A stretch of 64,000 nucleotides of DNA from Rhodospirillales bacterium (GTDB lineage: Bacteria; Pseudomonadota; Alphaproteobacteria; Micavibrionales; UBA1664): assembly GCA_023898805.1 (NCBI GenBank), contig CP060260.1, positions 186,001-250,000 of the forward strand. The letters run 5' to 3'. The notes beneath the pieces are model-generated. The model was not told where the DNA came from. It ran no database searches and was given only the letters and a program-made list of their open reading frames with translations. Positions 41,625 to 50,440 of this stretch are shown here, piece after piece. The translations under genes and the position numbers were made by a program. Within the stretch, counting starts at the first letter, position 1. Each line of letters opens with the position of its first letter.

Positions 41625-42828
41625 GGATCTGCAGGGCTCGCTCTGGGTCGCCGCCATCCGTAAAAACCGTGTCGCCGCGCTTGAAATCGACCCATATGCC
41701 GAATTGGTGCGCTGGGGCTCCGTTTACTGGGCGAAAGTCCTGCGCGTCGACGCCACAATCAACGCCGCTTTCGTCGATATGGGCCACGACATTGTCGGCA
41801 TGTTGCCCGCTTCCGAAATCCCCGGCCTGAAAAAAGGCGCCAAGATCGGCAAAAAACTGCGTGCGGGCCAGTTCGTGATGGTGCAGGTCAAAACCGCACG
41901 CCAGCCGCAGGATGACGACGAATCCGGCAACACCGCCCCCGATGCTGCGAAAGCATCCAAGGTTTCGATGGACATCGCCTTGCAGGGCCGGTTTTTGATC
42001 TATACCCCCCTGTCGCCCGGCAACCGCATTTCCCGCCGCATCCGCGAACCAGAGGTGCGCAAACAGCTTGCCGCCATGTCGCGCGCGATCACCGATGTTT
42101 CGGGCTGCATCCTGCGCGCCTCAGCCGCCCACACCCAGACCGAATTGCTGGTGCGCGAGGCAAAGATCCAGCGCGCGATCTGGGAATCCCTTCAGGCCTT
42201 TACCAACGATCCCGAACCCGCGCTGTTGATGCTCGGCCCCGATGCGTTCCAACGCGTTCTGGCCGATTTCGCGACCGCGCGCGTGGGGGCGATCCAGATC
42301 TCCAGCGACGAACGCGCCGAGGAAGCGATGAACTGGTGCGACCTTTACGCGCCCGAACTGATGCAGAAAATCGAATCCCGCGCGGTTGTCGGCACGCGCA
42401 ACGGCATGGGACTGATGGAGGTGCACGACCTGATCGGCCAGATCGAGGAATTCGTCCGCCCGCTGGTCGTCCTGCCTTCGGGCGGCATCGTTTTGTTTGA
42501 ATCCACCGCCCTCGGCACCGTGATCGACGTCAACTCCGCCGCGGCGCGGGGCGGGCTGGCCGCGCTGAACGCCGAGGCCGCGAACGAAATCGCCCGCCAG
42601 ATCCGTCTGCGCAACATCGGCGGCGTAATCCTGATCGACTTTGCCGGGCCGAAAGACCCGGCGGCGGGCCGCCGTCTGGCCAAGACATTGCTTGCCGCCC
42701 TCGATCAGGACCCCTGCACCGTGGAACTTCACGGCATCACCAAAACCGGCCTGTTCGAGCTGACCCGCCACCGCCGCACGCCCAGCCTGCTCGAACGCGT
42801 CGAGCTGATGCAGGCCGACGACGAATAA
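41593..42828 (+). CDS. rng: Ribonuclease E/G family protein (RNase G-like)
   Basis: A 411-residue endoribonuclease for rRNA maturation and mRNA decay. An N-terminal S1-like region (LVRWGSVYWAKVLRVDATINA, FVDMGHDIVGMLPASE) is followed by the catalytic domain with VIDVNSAAARGG (about 310) and GVILIDFAGPKD (about 346), which supply the metal-binding Asp residues. It ends shortly after, without the Cys-x-x-Cys zinc link of full-length RNase E/G, as in the shorter alphaproteobacterial form. The ATG at 41593 is preferred to a TTG at 41581. A yacG gene, common next to it, is not visible before tRNA-Phe. Confidence 0.9.
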   Translation: MATATLDVVVEDLQGSLWVAAIRKNRVAALEIDPYAELVRWGSVYWAKVLRVDATINAAFVDMGHDIVGMLPASEIPGLKKGAKIGKKLRAGQFVMVQVKTARQPQDDDESGNTAPDAAKASKVSMDIALQGRFLIYTPLSPGNRISRRIREPEVRKQLAAMSRAITDVSGCILRASAAHTQTELLVREAKIQRAIWESLQAFTNDPEPALLMLGPDAFQRVLADFATARVGAIQISSDERAEEAMNWCDLYAPELMQKIESRAVVGTRNGMGLMEVHDLIGQIEEFVRPLVVLPSGGIVLFESTALGTVIDVNSAAARGGLAALNAEAANEIARQIRLRNIGGVILIDFAGPKDPAAGRRLAKTLLAALDQDPCTVELHGITKTGLFELTRHRRTPSLLERVELMQADDE

Positions 42829-42967
42829 CCGCCCGATAAACGCCGCCAAGCGCACGGCAACCCCGTTAAAACCGGTCTGGACAAGCCCGGAAAATCCCCT
42901 TATACGATGAACCCGGCCTACCGCGCCGCACGGCACGGGAATGGCCGCTTTATCCGTGTTTCCACGG

Positions 42968-43043
42968 GCCCAGGTAGCTCAGTCGGTAGAGCAAGGGATT
43001 GAAAATCCCTGTGTCGGCGGTTCGATTCCGTCCCTGGGCACCA
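42968..43043 (+). tRNA. tRNA-Phe (anticodon GAA)
   Basis: A 76-base cloverleaf. The acceptor is GCCCAGG/CCTGGGC with encoded CCA. The anticodon stem GGGAT/ATCCC presents GAA in loop TTGAAAA, and the T arm has GGTTCGATTCC. The location after the RNase G gene is common in alphaproteobacteria. Confidence 0.96.
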
Positions 43044-43121
43044 TCTTCCTCACCAAGCCGACACAAAACGTAAACGCGAGCGCGCCGCAGGCGCGCGGGG
43101 TCGGCGGTTCGATTCCGTCCC
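43013..43121 (+). repeat. Partial duplication of the tRNA-Phe 3' part
   Basis: The 22 bases at 43013-43034 (variable loop and T arm of tRNA-Phe) recur exactly at 43100-43121. The intervening 65 bases hold the tRNA end and a GC-rich hairpin (43080-43096, 7-bp stem, 3-base loop). A copy of a tRNA 3' segment downstream of the tRNA is the usual footprint of site-specific integration, or a decayed second tRNA. Confidence 0.85.
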
Positions 43122-43147
43122 GGCCACGCACGACACGCCCCAAATTT

Positions 43148-43176
43148 TTGACATAACAATAAAAACCCTGTTATCT
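43148..43176 (+). promoter_or_regulatory. Promoter of the aminotransferase gene at 43183
   Basis: TTGACA (43148-43153), 17 AT-rich bases, TTATCT (43171-43176). The predicted start falls on the ATG (43183). The opening TTGACATAA matches those at 2583 and 59701. Confidence 0.55.
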
Positions 43177-43182
43177 CGCATC

Positions 43183-45030
43183 ATGGAGAAAAGTGAATAC
43201 GAAGACTGGCTGGCCTTTGGCGAGGCGGCGGATACAGGGCAATACCTGCTGCCGTTTAAAGTCGGCATGTCCGCATCGGGCAATACTACGTCCGTAATCG
43301 GCAGGCTGCCCATCAAGGCATTCCAACGCGCCGCGCGGCTTCGTCTTGATTCAATAGCCAGAGAATGGGTTGATGAACTGACGGCGAACGGCCACCGCAT
43401 CTTTCATGTGGTCACGAAAAACGACGACACGCGCGTCGAGGCGGATTACGGCGCACCCTTGCACGGCCTCGATTTTTTCGCGGACCTGATCGACGCCAAG
43501 CGGTCTTATCGTTATACCCCCACCCGCCATATCGAAGGTTCGCTCAAGACCCACCATGCCCAGCTGCGCGCCGTGGCCCGTCATCTCAAGGCCAAGGGCT
43601 TCAAGCTGTTCAACAAACTCTCCAACGAAAATCTGCCCTCGCATATCCAGTTCTTCAACGGCGGCGTCACGGCGGCATTTTACGAACTCATCAACTATCT
43701 TGCTCAGGATTATCAGCGCATCGACGCCATACGTCGTCCGATGGGCCTTGGCTTTGGCGCGGCGCTGGTGGTGCCCGTGCCGACTTACGGGCTTTTCCTG
43801 TATTCGATGTACGAACTCACCAAAAACACCGGCATCGATATCCGCTATGTGCATCGCAACGATGACGGATCGGTCAATCTGCAATCCCTGCAATCCACGC
43901 TGGACGACCTGCAAGCCGCCAACATCCGCGCCATCGCCTATTACGACTGCAACCCGCACAACCCCACGGGCCATATCCGTGACAAGGCCGAAACCATCGC
44001 CGCCGCCGACATCATCATGGCGCAAACCCACCGCTATCTGGATGCGGATCTCGCCTGGGTGGAGGTCAACATGAAAAACCCGGACATGAAAGACGATGTC
44101 AAACGGGTCATGGGCATGAGCGACCGCCCACAACACGGCATCGTCATCATCGACGACATGGCGTATGAAGGGCTGGAACAAAGCACACGCAAAAAACCGT
44201 TTTCATTCGGACAGGTTTCCCCAATCGTTGCCGATCGCACCGCGGTTTTAAAGGGCATATCCAAAATCGGCCTGCCCGGCGCGCGGATCGCGCTGATGGC
44301 CGCGCATGCCGAATTGCTGGAGCCGATGAGCGACCACCACATCACGCATCACTTCGCGGCCAGCACCATGGCGGTCGATATATTGACCGCACGCTACACA
44401 CCCGGCCCGCATCAAAAGAAATTCGACGCGCATTACCGCCGCCTGCGCCGCGCGCATCGTCGCCATATCGGATGGGTCGAAAGCTTTTTCTTCGGCATCG
44501 ACACGACGAAAAAAATCTCAAACCGGGAAAAGGCCGATCTTGTTTCGGCATACGCCGCGCATGCGAACATTACGCACAATCAGGCAAACGCCCGCCTGAA
44601 CGCGGGATTGCCCAATTTCCACGTCACGGAAAGCCTTGAAAGCGGGTTTTTCATGGTGCTGGACGCGGGCAGCCTCAGCGACCGGCTGGTGGCCATCACC
44701 TTTGACGAAAACCCGATACCAAGGCTTGGCTATATTACAAACAGCCGGTCGATCAAGGCGGTTTTCGAATCCTTTGGAATCGACATGGTCCCGGCGATAC
44801 ATCAGGGTGCATCGCCCTACAACCTGACCGCGCGTATCACGCTCTCCATCCGGCCTGACGAACTGTTTACGCTTTTCGACCGCCTGCGCGCCATGCACGA
44901 TTATTTCTTCGGCGAAGACCCGGAAATCCAGTTACATATGTTCAGGAAAAACCCGGCCGCCGAAAAACTGTTCCGGCCTATTTCGCAAGATCGATCACGA
45001 TCCGCGCGGGCTTGCTGTCCACGGACTTGA
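43183..45030 (+). CDS. PLP-dependent aminotransferase class I/II fold protein, unusually long
   Basis: A 615-residue fold-type I enzyme. The C-terminal two thirds carry NPHNPTG (about 263-269), IIDDMAYEG (about 324-332, the Asp that contacts the PLP nitrogen) and LKGISKIGLPGARIAL (about 353-368), whose Lys should bind PLP. The first 110 residues, and an insert with many His/Arg residues around 400-430, are not in ordinary 400-residue aminotransferases. The substrate cannot be assigned; no pathway neighbours are present. The last 53 bases overlap the convergent AMIN-domain gene, and the final 15 residues look non-conserved. Confidence 0.75.
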   Translation: MEKSEYEDWLAFGEAADTGQYLLPFKVGMSASGNTTSVIGRLPIKAFQRAARLRLDSIAREWVDELTANGHRIFHVVTKNDDTRVEADYGAPLHGLDFFADLIDAKRSYRYTPTRHIEGSLKTHHAQLRAVARHLKAKGFKLFNKLSNENLPSHIQFFNGGVTAAFYELINYLAQDYQRIDAIRRPMGLGFGAALVVPVPTYGLFLYSMYELTKNTGIDIRYVHRNDDGSVNLQSLQSTLDDLQAANIRAIAYYDCNPHNPTGHIRDKAETIAAADIIMAQTHRYLDADLAWVEVNMKNPDMKDDVKRVMGMSDRPQHGIVIIDDMAYEGLEQSTRKKPFSFGQVSPIVADRTAVLKGISKIGLPGARIALMAAHAELLEPMSDHHITHHFAASTMAVDILTARYTPGPHQKKFDAHYRRLRRAHRRHIGWVESFFFGIDTTKKISNREKADLVSAYAAHANITHNQANARLNAGLPNFHVTESLESGFFMVLDAGSLSDRLVAITFDENPIPRLGYITNSRSIKAVFESFGIDMVPAIHQGASPYNLTARITLSIRPDELFTLFDRLRAMHDYFFGEDPEIQLHMFRKNPAAEKLFRPISQDRSRSARACCPRT

Positions 45031-45970
45031 GGGCGGACGAGGTTAAAACCTTGCTATCCTTCTTAAGCGCGAAGGCCACCACGCTGCCCGTGCCCGCGTC
45101 CTGCGCGGAATAGGACGCGACGACCGGGTTGGCGGAAATCGCCTGTGCCTTAACCGCCGCCCATTTCGCCTTGGGCAATTCGATGGTCAGGATGTGGTTG
45201 GCGGAATCAAGCTCGCTCGAAAAAGCGGCATCGCCCGCGACATCCAGCACGATGCGCACCGAGTTTTCATGCGTACCGATCCGCACGCCCGAAACGCCGC
45301 CTTTCACGGGCGCGGCAGGCGCCGCCTTCGCTGGCGCGGTATTGACCGGCGTCTTGGCTTTTTCGTCGACCACCGGCTTCATACCCGCGGTTACGGGTGC
45401 ATTCGCGGCCTTGGCACCAACGGATTCAGGCATGCGGCCCACTAAATCCTGTGGACCGGCCTGTATCGGCGTCGACGCGGATACAGGCACCGGTGCCTGT
45501 GTGTCCAACCCCACGACGTTAAGCGCCGACGGCATCGTCGCGGATTCAAGCGTCATCGGAACCGTTGTCGATTCCGTGACTGACGCGGTGGCAGATGCGC
45601 CTGAACCATCCTGGCCGCCCATGCGCGCCTGCAACGCCTTGAACCGTGCATCCAGCGAATCCAACTCATCGCGCATCGCCGCCACGCGCTGCATCGCCTG
45701 CGTGCTGGCCTGAAGGTCGCCCTGCAACCCGTCAAGCTGTACCTTCATCCCGTCCAGCTTCGTCATCGCATCGCGCAACTCGGCATCGTAATACACGCCC
45801 TCGCTCAAACCCTTGGGCCCGGCCACGGCCATGCCCGGCGGCGGCGCGACCAGTTCCGCGCTGTTGGTCGCGGGTTTGTCATGCCCCACCCCGCAAGAGG
45901 CCAGCGCGACAACGGCACCCCCCGCCAGCAACAACCGGGTAAAAGCGCGAAAAACGGAAAATCCGGACAT
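44978..45970 (-). CDS. AMIN-domain lipoprotein
   Basis: A 330-residue envelope protein. The signal peptide has lipobox VALASC (Cys about 22). A coiled-coil-like stretch follows (LRDAMTKLDGMKVQLDGLQG, AAMRDELDSLDARFKALQAR; about 55-105), then a long Ala/Pro/Val/Thr linker. A C-terminal AMIN domain (about 225-328) has VRIGTHENSVRIVLDVAGDA and ILTIELPKAKW. AMIN domains bind peptidoglycan or localise cell-wall machinery. The start MSGFSVFRAF at 45970 places the signal sequence correctly. It is convergent with the aminotransferase and may be cotranscribed after mnmC. Confidence 0.8.
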   Translation of the reverse strand: MSGFSVFRAFTRLLLAGGAVVALASCGVGHDKPATNSAELVAPPPGMAVAGPKGLSEGVYYDAELRDAMTKLDGMKVQLDGLQGDLQASTQAMQRVAAMRDELDSLDARFKALQARMGGQDGSGASATASVTESTTVPMTLESATMPSALNVVGLDTQAPVPVSASTPIQAGPQDLVGRMPESVGAKAANAPVTAGMKPVVDEKAKTPVNTAPAKAAPAAPVKGGVSGVRIGTHENSVRIVLDVAGDAAFSSELDSANHILTIELPKAKWAAVKAQAISANPVVASYSAQDAGTGSVVAFALKKDSKVLTSSALKSVDSKPARIVIDLAK

Positions 45971-46016
45971 AAGGCCAAAACCCTGAAATCGGGTGAATCG
46001 AATAGCTTTGAAAAGG

Positions 46017-47705
46017 TTACGCGAGGAATCGCCCCGGGTCCAGCGCGGCCAGCGCATCCCGCGCCACCGGCATCGGCCCGCCGCACAGATGCGCGGCCAG
46101 AACCGCCCCCGCGATCAAACCCGAAATCATGCCGTGCGACCCGTGCGCCGCGCTCAAATACACACCGTTATGCGCGCCTACCACTGGAAAACGGTCCTTG
46201 GACGCCGCGCGAAACCCCGTACGCCCGCCCGCCACGCGCATTCCGTCCCCCAGCGCGGGAATGGCGGTCAGCGCCTGCGCGATATTACGCGCATGGTCCG
46301 CCTCGCGCACCGAGATATCGTCATCCCACGGCTGAAACGTCGCGCCGCACACATGCATCCCGTCGGCCAAAACCGGGCTGAAATACCCGCCATAACACAG
46401 CGCCGCGCGCACCCGCGCGGAATCTGGCCCCGGCATCACCCGGCTGACCTGACCGCGCACCCGCCCGATCGGCAGATCGCAAAACCGTGCGATATCGGCG
46501 CCCGCCGCCAGTACCACGACGTCAGCCTCAACCCGTGCGGGCGCATCGATGTCCTGTGCGCGCAAATCGACCCCGTCCAAAAGCGTGCGGACGATTTCAC
46601 GCGGATGCGCCGCAAGCGCGTCCGGATAAAACAACCCCGGCGTGGCAACAGACACGCCCGCCGCATCCGACGCTGCCCCCGCGTCCAGATACCGCATATG
46701 CGCGTCCTCCCATCCCAGATTCGCGCGATAGGCGGCAAAGCGCCGCGCCTTGTCGTCATCCATCTCCAGATGCAGGGTCCCGCAACGCGCGGCCACGGCG
46801 TCAGCTCGATCGGCCAGCATGCCCAGCGCGTAACTATATGCGCTGGTGTAATACCGTGAATGCGGCGATTCCCGCGCCGTCAGCTTGGGGTTGATCAACC
46901 CCGCGTCGTTGCCCGATGCGCCTGATGCCGCCCCCGCGCGCTCGTAAACCGTGACCGCGCACCCGGCGCGTTTGAGGTGCCACGCCGCCGATGCCCCGGC
47001 CAGTCCTGCACCGATCACCGCCACCCGCGCGGGCGGACTGATCGGGGGATTGGCTCCCGCGCCGGTAAAATGCCCAACGGTCATGTCGCGCTTGCGCCCG
47101 TACCCGCCCCGCTTTTCCACCGCGAAACCCGCCGCAGCCAGCCCGCGCCGCACGGCACCGGCAGCAGTAAAACTGGCAACGCTGGCGCCCGGCGCCGAAA
47201 GCCGCGCCATCTCGCGGTACAGAACATCGCCCCACATCTCTGGATTCTTGGCGGGAGCAAACCCGTCCAGAAACCAGGCATCGACCCGCGCCGAAAGCTG
47301 CGGCAACGCCGCGCTCACGTCGTCGAACACCAGCGTCAGGGTCACGCGTTCGGTTAGATTCAGCCGATGAAACCCGCGTATGCGCGGCGGGTACAATGCC
47401 AGCATCCGTTCAAGACGCCCGCCGAAATCCCACGCCGCAAGCGCCTCACGGATTTGCGCGGGCGCAAGCGGATATTTTTCGATGGAAACCAGATCAAGAA
47501 ACTGGCCCGACCCCGCGCTTTCCTCGAACGCCCGCCACGCGGCCAACATGTTCAGCCCGGTGCCGAAGCCGGTTTCGCAGATACAAAACCGCGTGCGATC
47601 CATCCACGCGGCGGGCAGGCCGTTGCCCGCCAGAAACGTGTGCAGGGTTTCGGCCAGACCGTCCTCGGCCGAAAAATAGATATCGCCGAATTGTTCCGAT
47701 TGCAT
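46017..47705 (-). CDS. mnmC: Bifunctional tRNA 5-methylaminomethyl-2-thiouridine biosynthesis protein MnmC
   Basis: Carries out the last two steps of mnm5s2U formation at tRNA wobble U34. The 562 residues are in the expected order. The N-terminal methyltransferase (about 1-230) has FCICETGFGTGLNMLAAW and the signature DGFAPAKNPEMWGD. The C-terminal FAD oxidoreductase (about 230-560) has VAVIGAGLAGASAAWHLKRA and SGASGNDAGLINPKLT. It is shorter than the E. coli protein (668). The upstream zincin-like gene ends 16 bases before its start. Confidence 0.93.
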   Translation of the reverse strand: MQSEQFGDIYFSAEDGLAETLHTFLAGNGLPAAWMDRTRFCICETGFGTGLNMLAAWRAFEESAGSGQFLDLVSIEKYPLAPAQIREALAAWDFGGRLERMLALYPPRIRGFHRLNLTERVTLTLVFDDVSAALPQLSARVDAWFLDGFAPAKNPEMWGDVLYREMARLSAPGASVASFTAAGAVRRGLAAAGFAVEKRGGYGRKRDMTVGHFTGAGANPPISPPARVAVIGAGLAGASAAWHLKRAGCAVTVYERAGAASGASGNDAGLINPKLTARESPHSRYYTSAYSYALGMLADRADAVAARCGTLHLEMDDDKARRFAAYRANLGWEDAHMRYLDAGAASDAAGVSVATPGLFYPDALAAHPREIVRTLLDGVDLRAQDIDAPARVEADVVVLAAGADIARFCDLPIGRVRGQVSRVMPGPDSARVRAALCYGGYFSPVLADGMHVCGATFQPWDDDISVREADHARNIAQALTAIPALGDGMRVAGGRTGFRAASKDRFPVVGAHNGVYLSAAHGSHGMISGLIAGAVLAAHLCGGPMPVARDALAALDPGRFLA

Positions 47706-47720
47706 GGGCTCAGACGCGTA

Positions 47721-48134
47721 TCAAAACTCGGACGCCTCGGCCGCCGCCGCGCACAACGTTTCGATTTCCTCGTCCGAAAAACCGTTCGCCTGCGCGATCT
47801 CGCTGATCGCGATGTTGCGCACCAGCGCGACCAGATCCTCGCCCGTGTCGCACCACAGATCCAGAAGCGGCCTGCGGTACAGTGTCAACCGCCGCGCCTC
47901 GCCCGTGGTCTTGTCGACGACGCCGGGAATGCGCTCGGCCGATGCGCGGTACAGCGCCAGCAGATCATATTCACTTTCGACCTCAAGCTCGTCCATTACC
48001 TCGCGCGGGGCAAATTCCTCGATCGCAAGCGCCATATCCTCGATGAACCCGGCCAGCTCGTCCGGAAACGCGTCCAGTACCGCGACCGCGACCGCGTGCA
48101 GATCCTCCACCCCCGGCGGGGTCGAGAAATTCAT
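47721..48134 (-). CDS. Zincin-like metallopeptidase family protein with a degenerate active site
   Basis: A 137-residue protein of the small metallopeptidase family (zincin, formerly DUF1025). It matches along its length: FAPREVMDELEVESEYDLL, ALYRASAER, LTLYRRPLLDLWCDTGEDL. Where the family has the zinc motif H-E-x-x-H-H, this protein reads AISEIAQANGFSDEEIE, with all His replaced. Zinc binding and peptidase activity are therefore unlikely. The start at 48134 (MNFSTPPGVE) is the one conserved in family length. It lies just upstream of mnmC. Confidence 0.8.
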   Translation of the reverse strand: MNFSTPPGVEDLHAVAVAVLDAFPDELAGFIEDMALAIEEFAPREVMDELEVESEYDLLALYRASAERIPGVVDKTTGEARRLTLYRRPLLDLWCDTGEDLVALVRNIAISEIAQANGFSDEEIETLCAAAAEASEF

Positions 48135-48272
48135 GATGATGCTGCGGCGTTCCAGCGCCTGCGCCATGGAATTGTCCCGTTCGGTCTTAATTCTCTTGAA
48201 TATTCAGACCCTACGCCCAAAAAGGGATAATTGCCAATGCTCAAGATTCTGGAATCCACCGCACGCGAAAAT

Positions 48273-49085
48273 TCACGCAGGCAGATGGCGTGGATGGATC
48301 GGCCCTATGAACGCCGCCCGGCGCCGCCTTTCCGCATCGGACAGGGCGCGCCGTTGCTGGCGCAGCGTTTGGCCGGGATTGCGCGGACGCTGCCAGTCGG
48401 GCCGCAGCAGGTCCATCCAACGCACGCGCACATGCAGCCCGTCCTCGTTCAGGTGCATAACCGGCCCCTCAAGCGAGGCGTGCAGACCCACGAGACTGTC
48501 CCGGCGGCAGGCCGCGATCTTGCCGAAATACCGGCCGCGCTCGGCCTTTCCGGTCAGGTGCAACAGCAAGGGCAGGTGCGGTATCTCGTCTGTTTCCTCC
48601 GCACGGATCAATGCATCCCGCCAATGCGCCTTGGCGATACTGGTCAAATCGCCGTCATGCGTCGTCCGGAAATCGCGCGTAACGATCACGTTGAATCCGC
48701 ACGCGACCGCGTGGTCCCAGACATCCCGGTCGGGCCGGCCCTGCAATCCCTCGTAATGAATGCCGCTTGCGTAACCCAGAATACGCTGGCACGCGGCGAT
48801 GTGATCGGTGGATACGTTCTCGTCGCACAGAATATGCACCCCGCCCTCGCTGCGGTCTGGCCTTTGCATCACGCGCGCGCGGAACAGGCCCCTCAGGCGT
48901 TTGACGCCTTTTTCCTGCAAACCGGGAAAAGCTTCGGATATGCATTTACGCCCGCTGCCCTGCGCGAAATGCGGCACGATTTCTGAAAAACGCGCCAGAA
49001 CCGCGCCCGTCTTTCGGTCGCGCAGGATGACCATATCCCCAAAATTCCCGGCATCTTTAACCCCGTCATGGGGCTTATCAAGCAT
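48273..49085 (-). CDS. Protein with a DUF5615/Mut7-C PIN-like domain
   Basis: A 270-residue protein. The central part GGVHILCDENVSTDHIAACQ (about 82-101) followed by DRDVWDHAVACGFNVIVTRDF fits the PIN-like DUF5615/Mut7-C pattern: an early LCDEN and a later TRDF with acidic residues. PIN-like domains often act as nucleases, frequently in toxin-antitoxin pairs, but no antitoxin-like partner is next to it. N- and C-terminal flanks are unassigned. The start is uncertain (49085, 49106 or 49193). TATAGG lies ten bases before the ATG at 49085. Confidence 0.55.
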   Translation of the reverse strand: MLDKPHDGVKDAGNFGDMVILRDRKTGAVLARFSEIVPHFAQGSGRKCISEAFPGLQEKGVKRLRGLFRARVMQRPDRSEGGVHILCDENVSTDHIAACQRILGYASGIHYEGLQGRPDRDVWDHAVACGFNVIVTRDFRTTHDGDLTSIAKAHWRDALIRAEETDEIPHLPLLLHLTGKAERGRYFGKIAACRRDSLVGLHASLEGPVMHLNEDGLHVRVRWMDLLRPDWQRPRNPGQTLRQQRRALSDAERRRRAAFIGPIHPRHLPA

Positions 49086-49289
49086 GATCCCTGCCCTATA
49101 TTGCATCGCAAAGAAAATATGACCAATAAACGCATATCGAAAATAATCGGGATGCGCAACGTGGCGGGATGGCACGGCGAATTTTATAGGCAATCAAAGG
49201 CGTAGAACGGTTTTTATACGCGATTTTCTGGCTTTTTTGAAAGAATCGGGATAGAATGGATAGGTTCGTTGTTAAGGAGCGTCCGTCAC

Positions 49290-49475
49290 ATGGACATCAC
49301 CAACACCTCACTTCTTGCCCAGCAGCAAAGCCTGAGCCACCTTTCGCTCGGCCAATCCATGCTCAAGCAGAATGCGCGTCAGGAACGCCAGACCGCGACC
49401 ATTCTGGCCGATGCGGTTGAAAGCGCGGCGAATTCGGGCAGCATGCGCGGCACGAACCTTGATATTTCCGTTTAA
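49290..49475 (+). CDS. YjfB-like small protein (putative motility protein)
   Basis: A 61-residue protein, MDITNTSLLAQQQSLSHLSL at the start and GTNLDISV at the end. The framework MDI...LSxxMLKQ...A...G...LDIS resembles the YjfB family of short putative motility proteins. It is preceded by a good Shine-Dalgarno, AAGGAG (49274-49279). It lies alone between divergent and convergent genes. The family match is from memory of a short sequence, so moderate. Confidence 0.55.
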   Translation: MDITNTSLLAQQQSLSHLSLGQSMLKQNARQERQTATILADAVESAANSGSMRGTNLDISV

Positions 49476-49504
49476 TAACAACGGCCTATAAAAACAACCT
49501 CAGC

Positions 49505-50440
49505 TTAAATCGTTAATTCCTCGGCATCCGGTATCTGGTGCAGACCGTTTGCAATGTCGTCGGCATAAGGCATCGCGGTCTGCGCTCCCTTGGCCGTAAC
49601 CGACATCGACCCGGCCAGACTGGCGCGGCGCATGGCCTCCGGCACCGATAGACGGCGATGGATTGCCTCGGCGAACACGCCGCAATACGCATCTCCCGCC
49701 CCGGTGGTGTCGACCACCGGCTGCACGCCAAGCGCGGGCACGTACCAGCCCTTATTCCCATGCACCGCGACCGACCCTTTGGACGACAGGGTGATGATGC
49801 AGGTCAAATCGCACTGACGCGAAAGCGCGTGCGCCAGTTTCGCCGCATCGCTTTCGATCTTCAGCTTCAATCGGGCGGCGATCTGCTCGGCCTCGATCCG
49901 ATTGACGATCAGGTAATCCAGATGGTCCAGCGCCTCGCGCGGCAGCGCGTGCGCGGGCGCAAGGTTCAGAATGGTTTTCGCCCCCCTGGCCGAGGCGCGG
50001 GCCAGCACATCCCAGTTTACCGCCTCCGGCAACTCCATCTGCATCAAAACCACGTTGCCGGGGGTCAGGATTTCATCCGGCACTTGTTCGGGCGACACTT
50101 CGGAATTCGCGCCCTGCGCGACCACGATCTGGTTTTCCCCGGTTTCGTCGACGAAAATCGTGGCGCAACCCGTCGGTGTATCCTCCGACACCGTGACGGC
50201 GGTGGTCAAAATCCCCTCCCGCCGCATGGAATTGAGCGCACGCGTGCCAAACCCGTCATCGCCCACCTTGCCGATCATCGCCACCTTGCCCCCGGCGCGC
50301 GCGGCGGCAACAGCCTGATTCATGCCCTTGCCGCCCGGCATCCATTCATAGGCATGGGTCAGCACCGTTTCCCCGGGCTTGGGGAAATGCTTGACCTGCA
50401 TTAGCATGTCGATATTTATGGAACCGAGGACGATGATCAT
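49505..50440 (-). CDS. rbsK: Ribokinase
   Basis: A 311-residue PfkB-family kinase that phosphorylates ribose (or deoxyribose) at O5. It shows IVLGSINIDMLMQVKHFPKPGET, the signature GGKGMNQAVAAARAGG (about 35-50), NLAPA, and DTTGAGDAYCGVFAEAI with catalytic Asp (about 245-260). The start at 50440 overlaps the divergent hemA start codon. No ribose transporter genes are adjacent. Confidence 0.9.
   Translation of the reverse strand: MIIVLGSINIDMLMQVKHFPKPGETVLTHAYEWMPGGKGMNQAVAAARAGGKVAMIGKVGDDGFGTRALNSMRREGILTTAVTVSEDTPTGCATIFVDETGENQIVVAQGANSEVSPEQVPDEILTPGNVVLMQMELPEAVNWDVLARASARGAKTILNLAPAHALPREALDHLDYLIVNRIEAEQIAARLKLKIESDAAKLAHALSRQCDLTCIITLSSKGSVAVHGNKGWYVPALGVQPVVDTTGAGDAYCGVFAEAIHRRLSVPEAMRRASLAGSMSVTAKGAQTAMPYADDIANGLHQIPDAEELTI

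Noticed and set aside
41398..41787. Minus-strand frames across the maf/rng junction
   Set aside because: Both plus-strand genes have clear conserved motifs; the minus frames are antisense.
42829..42967. A yacG gene between rng and tRNA-Phe
   Set aside because: No frame in this 140-base gap encodes the Cys-x-x-Cys zinc motif of YacG; only a short reading continues after the rng stop.
43080..43096. GC-rich hairpin after tRNA-Phe as a terminator
   Set aside because: The 7-bp stem is sound, but no U-tract follows; it is noted only within the tRNA repeat entry.
48231..48986. A 251-codon plus-strand frame opposite the PIN-like gene
   Set aside because: The minus frame has the recognisable LCDEN/TRDF pattern. 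The plus frame has no family features, although certainty here is lower than elsewhere.
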